Shown here: piece after piece, positions 13,501 through 25,200 of the stretch
How positions within the stretch are numbered: position 1 is the stretch's first letter
Layout: each line of letters begins with the position of its first letter
Notes under the pieces: model-generated
The model's database searches: none
What the model was told of the DNA's origin: nothing
The model's input: only the letters and a program-made list of their open reading frames with translations
Assembly (NCBI RefSeq): GCF_901709675.1
Contig: NC_051102.1
Span: forward strand, 6,917,412 to 6,981,411
Source of the DNA: Syngnathus acus
Taxonomy: Eukaryota > Chordata > Actinopteri > Syngnathiformes > Syngnathidae
DNA: 64,000 bases
Direction of reading: 5' to 3'
Program-made: the position numbers and the translations under genes

Positions 13501-16500
13501 AAAAAAAAAAAGCAATGCAAATGTAAAGTACAGTAAGAAAAGCAAATGAATTGATCTACAAAAGAAAGAAAAATGAGTATGCAAAATAATTCAAGCAAAT
13601 ACAGCAAGAGAAAGTTGGTTGGCCCTGTTACCTCGGTTGCACTGACGGCATCCTGAGTGGAGAGCAACTAAGGAAAGAAGATGGGAGAAAAGAGCAAACA
13701 AGACACGCCCGGTTAAAATCGCTTTGCCCCTTTGCTTGTGATAAATGAAGACGGCTGCTTATGATAATATTACGTATGATCTGTTTTGAATCGTTTGTTG
13801 AGTGCGGGACCAAACGCAATAAAAAGACCCTCGAGTGCAGCCTCAACTTGCGAAATAGTGAAGCCTCACTCCAAAGATAAACATCATAACGATCCCTTCA
13901 GGAAACTGTTTATGAGATCAACGCACATTTCTCTCGTCTGTGCCTTGCCTAGACTCCCACCACATCTGCCTCTTCCTGTTGGCTGAGTTATTTGTCCCGT
14001 TCCCGAGCGGCTCGTCTTCCTTGCACGCGTCTTCCTCCTCGTCATCCTGAAACAACACAGATAGCAAGTGAGGATGGAGTGCTTTCATCTCGGATTCGTG
14101 CCGGAAAACATGAATCTCTGCAAGATTTCAGAAGAGCCTGCACACAGGGATCCCCCAAAACTCCCTACTCAGGTGCCATTACGGCGATTCAATTCTGAAA
14201 CTTCCATAACTACGCCAATATAAAAAGGCTTTGCTTTATTAGCCTAGCCCATAATTTATTTATTATAATTCATTCGCCGTAATCAAAAAAACAAAACTTT
14301 ATCCGAGAAATTGTAAAATGAACCAGCCATAAAAGAACACAAGGTCCATTACAATCTGATTACTGAACACAGCAGTCAAGTGCGGATTTATGTGCTAACC
14401 GCGTTTTATTATCAGGATCTTCTAACGTGAGCACACACACAAACACACACTAAACGGATCAATACATGGCTATAGCGCTGTAAGGCTGACAAGCAAGTAT
14501 TGAACTTGGACACAAAAAAAAACTCATTAATCTATAACACCATTACAGAACAGAGCAGTGCAACCTTGTACAAACAAAATGGGTCCGAGTTCACTTTCAC
14601 ATCCTGTAGAACCTGTCCCAATTCTTTTGTCCATTGAGTTTAGCCGTAAACTTCACAAAATGACTCATTACCATCATGCATTATAGTGAAATCTTTCCTT
14701 TCAAACTTCCCGAAAAGGTTCCTGTGTCACACCACATTTCACTTCCTAGAAATGGAAATTGCGCCAATACTTGACCGGACTTCTCAAAATAGCTCAGTGG
14801 TCATTTTTACATGATCCCAATACTAATCGTGTTTTTCTTGAGTAACAAGCAAATATTTATTTCTATTATTTATAGAAAACTTTTAATTATTATTATTTTT
14901 GAATCATGTTATGAAAATATGCAATACATTTATCCTGAATAGTGTACATGGGCTTACGGTCAGCTGGTCAATAGGCTCCTGCAGCCAGAGGCGTATGAGC
15001 GTGGCCAGTGTATAATAGAGAAGCAGCAGCATGACAGGGTTGACAAAATGGTGCCACTTTCTCTTGGGGTGCACCATCAGCTTCCACGTGCGGCCGCAGT
15101 CACTCTGAATGATGGGTGACATGCCAAAGTACCTGCAGGAGAGGCTGGACGTTAGGCATGACTGATTAATCCATTTATATCCATACATTGATAATTGACT
15201 TTTTTATTTGTGTGCAAAATATCATTTTAAATACAATTTTTCCATGTACGTATTTTTTGCAATTTTTTCAATGATTCTATTTGATTCATAAACTGACAGT
15301 GAATCAATCGTGTGTGTGTGTGTGGTCTAGATGTGAAACCATGTGGTTGTTACTACACAAACCGCAGCGCAACAGGTTGTCTCCTGCCTCATGCATAATA
15401 TAACAAGCAGGGTGCTTGTAGTAGAAGCTCTTAAAAGCGCTGATGTCCATGCGTGCGCACTGAGTGGCTGAGTCCAATACGGCCAGCCTGCAGCTGCTTT
15501 TGTTGCCGTTTTGTTGCCTTCTTCCTGTCTCAAACAACAAGTAAATATTTGCTGTGCTTTAAACAAGCTCCTGCAGGCTCCCCCCAAATGCTGTGGTGTG
15601 TAATAGGCTTAAAAAGCACTCGTGCATTAGGAAGCTAGCTTCCCTCTGGGTGTTTTGCGGTGAATCAACAAACTTTGCTCTGGGAAATGTACTTTTTAAT
15701 AGTTTCTATGCAAATAGTTGGGTTGTGGATGGATGGATGGATGGATGGATGGATGGATGGATGGATGGATGGATGGATGGATGGATGGATGCTAAATGAC
15801 CATGTTCGGCACCTCAAACGGAGGACCTGACCTGATGAAGTCGTCGTCTGGCGCGACTGACTCCTGGAAAAACTGGAACTGGTAGAGGTAGAGAACCACC
15901 AGATGGCCGGCACTGAAGATGGCCATCAGCACGCACATGCAGCTGAACATTAGCGTGTCGAAAGTGCGGCGCAGAGACCACCAGGTGCACAGGAATAGGA
16001 AGACGAAGAAGTAGACGGCCGAGGTGAGGGAAGGAAGCATCATCCCTGGAACAAAACAAACGTGTGCACAAATTGGTGGATTCCGGCTAGTGGCTTCGCT
16101 GGGTTGATGAGACCTCACCTGTGGTCCCCAACAAGATGGTCACCACCACCTTCCCTGCCGTGGTGATCAGGTTTCCAATGACCTCCTTGACTTTGGATGC
16201 CACCTTTGCCACCAGCCGCAGGATTTTCATCTTGGCGCTCTCCTTTGCTTCTTCTTCTTCTTCCTCGTCATCCGCCACCTCACCTTCTCCCTCAACCTCA
16301 TCCTCCTCGTCTTCCTCAGCCTCGTAGCCACCGTCCGAGTCCTCCTCCAGCAGGATGTGATCTTCCAGGCTCAGCTTCTCGTCTTCTTCCTTTCAGTGAC
16401 AATAATGGACTTAAGCATTTATGGTTTTCATACAAGTGGAAAAAGACGTTTCCAAAGCGTATTTTGCCCCAATATGTACATGCAGGTGAGTGAGCAGTAA

Positions 16501-19196
16501 AAACAAGAAGATCGCACTTGTTCCTCAGCTTGGAAATGGGCATTATCCTGAGCCATGTCCTCAGGCGGCCTCTTCTGTACCAGACTGCGACACAAAAACC
16601 AGATGGCCCCCCCCCACCATGCACATGCCGATGTCCGGTACGAATATTCGAATGCCGTTTCCCGCGTCGGCACCTATCACGCTGAGAACACAAAACAAAA
16701 AAAGGGACACAATCCTGTTACACTTGAACGCATCACATCAGTGAGGAAACAATGGCTCTTCACATGGGGATTGTTTCCGTTCATTCAAGTGTTATTTTAA
16801 TGTGTGCTGAATGCTGAGGTTTTATGTGCACTAAAACCAAATAATTAAATAATTCCAACTGTTTTAAATGCACTGTTGTAAACAAGTGACTGTGGGGGGG
16901 GGGGTATACCTGGTGCAAATCCAGCACCATATATAATCATAAACAGCCTTTTTTTTTTTTTTTTTTAATTTAATCATAATGTGTGAGTGTGTGTGTCTGT
17001 GTAACTACCAAAACAAGAAGCTAAAAGCGGCAGCGACAGTAGTAGCGAGCTTGGCGTGACTTGCCGTGATTTAGGGGTGCCACTTAAGGACGATGTTTAC
17101 GAGGCGTCACGATTGTCCTAAAATGACTAACAGCTTTCCCAAAAACTCTTATTGCAGGCTTTTTATCATCCAAGCTATTGTTCCTACATCAAATGCAATT
17201 CCGAGCCTAATGAAACTGTTGACAATAAACAGAACATATTAATCATCGCTCAAAATGTGAGACTTTTTTGGTTAGCGAGTATGAGATTATATCACCCACT
17301 AAATTATATCATGGAAAAACCTCACATCAAGACCTTTAATTAGACGTATGACTCAATGTCGTTTGTCATAAATACATTTATTCATCTGGGAAAACAGAAA
17401 GTCATTAAATGAAGTACATTTGACTACAATTTTACTAAAATAAAGATAAAAAGATCAAAACTAAAGACCATTCACACTCGCACGTATGTTATTGGAATGT
17501 AGGACGAAGCAGCCGTTAAATTTAACGACCACTACTCTCATTGTGCACCATCAATAGAAGCGCTAAATCTCCTATTCTTAAACATCCATCAGATCACGGT
17601 GAATGGGGCAAGTTTTGACATTCCCGTACGTACGTAGGAAGCCGCAACTAACGGGATCAGTGCGCACAAGCGGGCAGACATGGCGGCAGCCTAACTGGGT
17701 TTAATTTTCATCAGGAGGCCACAGAGGGACACCAAAGTGCTCTTTACCGTCATTGTCAGGTTGTTACACTGCCTGGAAAAGAGGCCCTTTTCCCACCCTT
17801 CATTTTTCCGGTGTCATAGTTATGTAAAAAACGACACACGCAACATGGAAAGGGGCAATTTTCGACCTCGGGGTGGGGCTATCAGAATTTTAAGGGCTAT
17901 TCTTCAATGTCCGGGACGTTTGGCAAACTCGCTTTGCGTAAGGAGAATTTGCTTGTTGCTGACTCGGCCCTCCACCAAATCATGAGTCAATCTGTCTGTT
18001 CCTGACAATGGGATTGCTCAAGTGAGCGCTAAAGCTAGCACACCCTTCATGCGCTGAACTACAGACGAAAATGCCACACTTAAACACTTACGGTCCTCAG
18101 CAAAGTACAATAATGTCATTAACTGACATGTACATTTGTGGTCGGACTTATGCTTACCTCTCAAATCCAATTTGTCTGATGGATTTTTCCCACGCAGAAC
18201 CTGGTATGGGAAGAAAATGTTTAGTGAGCATGTTTACGAGTATTTCCTACAAGCTAATAGCACACCCACAACATCTCACAAATCATTATCAGCAGTACGC
18301 AAACTACAAGCATAAGAAGAGATTACGTTCTTTGACTTGAATACAGCTCCTACACTGAATCTCAAGGGAAGAAGAATGCCATCTTTCCTTCCGAGTACTT
18401 CAAGTGTTCCTGAACGTCACTGCGGGGCAGTGGGGGTCCGTTTCCACCTATTGAGAATGCTCAGACAAACAGGCGCAACTTTGCCGGGGGACTCCCTCGC
18501 ATTTTTAACACCTTGGGGGCTGTTTAATAAGGCACTGAGGGAGAGAACCACAAGTTTGTGGAGATGATACATAATGCAACGCCACAAAGCACATTAGTCC
18601 TGTAAACCGCTGATTCCCAATCAGGGTGTCGTGGCACGGGAATTTTATGACTATGCGGTCGCAGATAGACTTGAACTGATCGGGAAGCAATGAATAAATG
18701 AATGATCACCTCATTTGGATTGGAGCATATATTAAATATGATGTACATATGCTACATAAAATGGTAAATTAGACAATATAGTCGTTGGATGGGACAGTTT
18801 CTATGCTGTAGTACAGGTTGTAAAGACCATTCAATATAAAGTGTCATGTTGGGTGCATTTCTCTGCTTTGGGGATCGTTTCCTGCATTTCCAGTCGATGC
18901 CTCCCTTATCTGACCTTTCTAAATCTGGTATTTAACCCCTTGACACCCTTTTCCTTCTGGCGTTGGCGTAAACAAGGAGTCTTCCTTCGCACTGAGGTGG
19001 TTCCCCTTACCAACCTCCCGCCTCTGTCTGGCCCTTTCGAGAACTTTTCCCGTATTTCCTCTTAAAGACGTCGACCGGATTGAAGGGGAGTACGACAGAG
19101 ATACGCTGCAGGGCTCCAGCTGCCCCCGCCGTTCGTCCACTGGTCACCGCCTTTTCCTTCAGAGTCATCCGCCATTCCTCTGTGCTGACTCAACAC

Positions 19197-19282
<86 letters not shown>

Positions 19283-22200
19283 CATTTACAAAGAGTTTGG
19301 GGCTTTCTGTGCTGTGAACTGTCAAAGACATGGGTGGAGCTGACTAAATGGAGGAGGAGGAGGGGGAGGCGGGGGCGTCTTATCACGTCCAAACCGTCAC
19401 ATTTTCACGTCATTTTCCTGCCACACACCACACCCTTCTGTTGACTGAACACACCACTTTCGAAATACCACATACATAAAAAAGAAATTATGCGCAAGTG
19501 ATGCCAGAAGCCATAATACATTATCAAGTACACATAAAAAAAAATAAAACGCAAAAAATTAAGTTGTCTTATACAAGTAAACTAGAATAATACACAAACA
19601 CACAAATAAATAAATACATTACCCGAACATGATAAACACTTGGTGTTCTCTGCAGTTGTTGTAAATAAATGTTTTTTAAATGGTGAAAAGGTGAACCTGT
19701 AAGCCCTCAATATCCTCATTAATGAATCTAACGCGACGATTTCCGTCACCGAGTTGTGTTTATTCATGAGAACGAGTGTCATACATAGAAAACAATTAGC
19801 GTTGCGTCGAGTGTTCATTTTCTGTGAACGGCGAGCGACATTTCTTAATTACGCTGAGTATGTAACTTCATTTCACGAGATAATCTCTTAATGGAGTTTT
19901 CTGCCTTCCTGGCAAATGACTGAACATTTTCATTAAGTCAAGTCTGTGAGGGAAGAAGCACTTTTTTTGCTCTTCAACAATTTCAACACGGTCGGTCTCA
20001 GCATCAATCAGTGCTGCGAGTGGAATGCGTTGGGAGTTGTGGGATTGTCCAAGCACAGACGTTAGGTCAAGTCTGTTATTCATAAATAAATGATTGCCAA
20101 CTTCTTAGATTCAATGTACCGTAAATACATAAAAAGAGACAGAATATGCATTGCAAAGCAAAGAAAGCAAAAGGAAGAAGAAATGCAATCTTTAAGATGC
20201 AAATAAGTGAAACAAGACCACATGAACTGAACGTGAACTTCTGCACGCTACTTACAGTTGAAGTCGGCGCTGATGGAGCTGCCGGCCAGGAGGCTGTTGA
20301 CCGTAATCTGATAAATAATATGCAGGAGCAGGAAGGACACACTGGTGAAGCACAGTGACTGCAGCAGACGCCCTGTGTAGCCTGGATGCAGGACAAAAAA
20401 CCTCGGTCACCATCAAAAAAACACCCTAGACAGTCGAGAAACTGCTGAAATACAATACATACGTATTTGCCAAGATTTTATTTTGAAGTTGGTTATCGTC
20501 ATGGCTTCGGCCGGCTTCACTGTCTTCCTGACCATGCACGTCAAATAAACACGTACCCAAGGCAGATTTTTTTTTTTTTTTTTTTTAGTCGGAGTACTCA
20601 AATTTCTCAAGGTCCTACCTAGAACACCGCGTACTGTTGAAAACACGTAAAGTGTTGCACGGCGTGCTAGTTAGAATGCCCCCTCTGGTGAAGATATTGA
20701 CTATGTAGTGGTTGGTGGTCACACTTAATGACCTTCCCAAAGCTACCCTCAAATACCAGAAAGCTGCCCCAGCTGCACTGCACATGTAAGCGGTTTTATT
20801 GCGCAGCGACAGGTATTTGGGGAAAACGTTGCCAGGAGACTGCACAGTCGAACAATCCAACTCCTTTGATGAAGATTCTGCGACTGTTTTTTTTTTTTTT
20901 TTGGGTGTGAGCAGGTTCAACCATTCAGTTTTGCATGGCCCTGGCCCAGGTGAAGCTACTGGTGGGATCTGATCAAATCAGCAAGCGTATTCAAACCCGG
21001 AGCAATTTGTGCTAACGATTCCCCAGGAGGTGGCAAAGTCTGGAAAAGAGCGCTTGTAAACGAGGATGTGTGGGGAGTGTTTCGCTGCTTTCTGCGAAAA
21101 AAAAAAAAAAAAATGGTGCAAAGGATCGGCTGCGGGTGATTTTTCCACATTTTTGTACAAAGGTTGAGTCACACTCATCTTGACTCATTTTGATTTTTAC
21201 AACACGATTAAGACATCATCCCATGAGCACCTTTGGGCGGTTTCCCAAATAGAAGGCATCGTCTGGCTTAACAAAAATGACACAACCTCATTTCACCATA
21301 AGGGGCATGATATTATCAAGTATTCTTCTGGAAATGACTAAAATATCCCTAAAATGGCTGCTTTCTTTTTGATTTAAAAACAAAATAAAAATGGATCATG
21401 CAAATGTACCTAATGTTGAGTCCGATTCTGACGTGTTTCTAACTTGGGGATGGGATCAGTGAACATTCCTCTTCCCTGTCTCTTTAACTATTGATGAACA
21501 TGTAAGTGGTCCACTCTGGTAGTGCTGCTCGACTTCCTGATTGTTATTTCAGCTGGAGACGCTCAGGACACTGCCCCGAGATGCCTTTATATATTATTGA
21601 GAACCACGGGTGCTTTCTTCTGTGGTAAGAGGTGTTCTGCTCGGCGACCGCAGTCCAAACCGCCGCGCCAAATGAACCTCAGAGGTTGTTTTCAATTCAA
21701 AGGAGTTAAACTTGAAAGAACATTAAACGGCATCGGGAGTGACAAGCATTACGATTAATGATCATTCAGTCAAGCCTCAACAAAGTTATTGCCATTAATA
21801 GCCTCAATATCAACATGTGTTTGCTTTGCGTCAAATCACCGATTTGCAGGGTTCAAGTGGACTCGGTAGTTTCTGTACGCAGCAATGTGTAATGGAAAAG
21901 TGTTACGTCGTCGTATTATTCTTTCTCGGTGGAGGTAAATAGGTTTCCGAGGTGGTTTGTGGGGGGAGGACGAGGGGGTCTTACCCTGCATGGTGGTACA
22001 CGTGGGCTCGGGGAAGAGAGGAATAAGCAGGAGGTAGATGAGGTAGATGAGGGACAGGACGTTGTACCTGAAGAGACAAGCTGACGACAGAGAAGACAAA
22101 GCGTAATTCAGCTAATGTTAGCATGTGTGTTTATTTCCTTCTGAGTTCAAAACAGCCATCCCAAGAAAGTGAGACTGTGGAGTAGAACACTAAAATAATA

Positions 22201-25200
22201 TCAGCATGTGTATTCATTTTCTTCTCACTTATGTATGCCATGAAAGTGGCGTGTGAACTGCTAAGCTAATGTTAGCATGGGTGTTGATTCTTTTGCCATT
22301 TACCAGGTATTGAGGAAAAACACTGGTACAAAGTGTTGTTTAAAAAAAAAAACATGGACACATTAGAAAGCGCATTACTCAGCCAATAAAGCCATTTCCT
22401 GTTTAGAGAGTCGAGGATGCATCACAACAAATGACACGTGTACTTCAATGCGAAATGTTCAAACGCTTAAGTGCAAACTTGCACTTCAAGTACAGCCCTT
22501 CCATGACTTGCAAGGTAGGCTGGGTGAAGCATCGCCATTTTCAAGCCATTTTCAAGTTATAAACAGAGTTCCGCTAAGTTTTACTCGATGCACTTATGCA
22601 ATGAAATAAAAGCATATTCCTCCTTTAAAAGCTGTAAAACCTTGCTTGAATTTATTGTATCAAGCCTCCCTCCTTCTTTTTTCTGGAGGTATGTGTTGAG
22701 TCCTCTCAAGTTCTTTCTTTCTGCTCGAAAATCAACAAGCGCATCATTAACAAGCCGAAAAAAATTAGTGGACTGCTAAAAAAAACACTGCTTTTATTTA
22801 TCTTTGCACACTCAAAGGTCCCATTCAACAACATTTGCCTTGGCTCCCCTTACTGCTCTCACACTGAAAGCCTAATCTAATTATTAAGACTATAAGCCTC
22901 CCACTAACTGCTAAAAAAAAAAAGTATCAGGAGCCAAGTGGTTTGAGGTATTTATCTGCAGACGCTTGACTCTATGCTTCCAGTCTGCTTTTGGTGAGTC
23001 ACTCGCTGTGGATCCATAAAAAAATAAGAATATAAGCGCCTTTTGTTTTCACATATCACATGAAGCAAAAAAAAAAAAGTTGAAGCGGACCTTTGTCTCG
23101 TCTCGTCTTTCAAAAAGCCGCAAAAGCTGCCACAAAACCACAAAGAAGGCCGAGTTTGAGGCCAGAAATATAAACGGATGTTAAGGAGGCGCAGCGTAGC
23201 ACCTCGAGCGATAAGTAAGGAATTCTTAACCAGCAGAACTTTTTTTTTTTTTTTTAAACCAGAAGAGTATCAAGTCACTCCTGTGCAAATTTTAACTTTA
23301 AATATAGACTTAAAAACACACACATAAGATGATCTTTGGACGTAAAAAGACCAAAATTTAGTTGTTTGTCAAGCTAATGTGGCGAATGCCAACATGCAAA
23401 CTAGCTAGCAATGTTGAATGTTAAGTAGTAGCATGCTAGTTTGCTCTTAATAGATTTGAACAACAAACAGTCATGCTTTTATTTGTCTTATTTCAAACAA
23501 AAAACAAGTATGTGAGTCATGCTAATTTGAGTTGCTAGCAGTTACTAATGAGTTAGTTTCCCTTTAACAAACTTAAACAACAAATGTGAGTCATGTTTTT
23601 GTTATTTGTTCTGCTTAAATAATTAAGTTTGCAAGTCATGCTAATGTGGCTAATGGAAAGTGGTCACAAAAGGTCAATAAGTGTGTCTTAGAGATCAAGT
23701 GACGAGTAGTTGCGAGCTAATTTGCGATGAGATGATTGCGGCTTTTCTTTGTGGGTAATGCAATATTCAGAATGCCAAATTACATTACGTAACTTTTATA
23801 TACATTATAAAATTGTAAATACAACACGTCTAATGTCTTTTCATGTCAAGTTTCAGAGTCATGCTAATGTGGCTAATGCCACTAGCCCCTTATCAGTAGC
23901 AAAAACACGACAAAACAGTCTCTCTTACGATCAAGATCCAACTACACGGCGATGTTCTGCTATTTGTTGACTTTTGAGAAACAGCACCCAGGAGCTTGGT
24001 TTTGCCAGGCTTGTACTCCAGTCAAAAAACAAAACAAAAAAAAAGTACTACACAGCTGTGGTGGGTGTTGTTTGGGTCTTGTACATGTTGTGTACACAAG
24101 GACTCTATGGCTGTGGGTTTTCAAAAGAGGTGATGCTAGATGGCCATCAGGGAGGTAGGAGGGTTAAAAAAAGCAACTACGTAACGCGAGCGACAGTGGC
24201 GATGCATATGTGGTGGCGGATAGGAAGGAAGCGGCAGGTGTTTGAATCCCAGAAACAAAAAGCAGTCCGTCGACACTCCGACTTTGGTCTTTTTTATCAC
24301 TTGGCTGCAAACGCACTGAACACTGAGGTCATTCCATTTGCTTCCTTTTTTTTTTTCTCCTCATAATTTCATTCTTTTCATTCAGACAAGTTTTGTGATT
24401 TAAAAAAAAAAAAAATCTCAACTCAAAGATGAATGTAACAAATACATATATCTTATATACATCATGTTTATCCTAAAATGAAGCTCCCATTGTCACATTG
24501 ACCTATCTTCCCCGTGCCCGCTGTATTGTCTCATAAGCCGTCCATTTTGTTCATGTTGGCCTGAAACAGGCGAGTTGGGTGGTGGTAAGAAAACTCAGCA
24601 AAGTGTTAGAGTTGGGGTTACAGGTTGGGGTAATTACTACTTCGATTATCGGCGGACATTTTCATCAAGGCGTGACCCTCGACAGACCTTGCCCGATGAC
24701 ATCGTCGCCATCATCGCAATCTGCCGCCGCCGCCGCCGCGCATTATCCCATACGTTCCACTTTACATCCCCCCCTCGCTTCCTGTCGGCGACGACGGACA
24801 GGAGTGCTCATTTTGCACTCCCAAAAAGACATCAATTATTAAAAAGGTATGCTTACGATAAAAGGCAAGTCAATTCTCTCATTGGCAATCCGCATTAATA
24901 ATTCATGATGTTAAAACGGCTTTCCACCAATTAATGGAGCCCATGCATGACCTCGCAATGGCTTCTGGAAATAACGATGCAGTCGGTGATGCTTGTGCAT
25001 TACGGCACGCTTAGAAAAAAGAAAAAAAAAGATGGGCTCGGACATTAGTGACTCCTTGCGCATTTGTGGCCTGACCACAAAATGGCCGCTTAAACACCCA
25101 AAAGTAAACACCACTTCATTGAGGCAAGGACATGACCGCACCTCTAATGAACCACTCAATGAACAAGTCACCAAGTTCAACTTGAAACATTCAATATGGT

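Noticed and set aside
15665-15913. Open frame of His-Pro-Ser-Ile repeats
   Set aside because: It is the (GGAT)n microsatellite translated on the minus strand, running into piezo2 exon 7 in the wrong frame.
19062-19444. Open frames of Cys-Val or His-Thr runs
   Set aside because: They are translations of the (GT)n microsatellite on the two strands.
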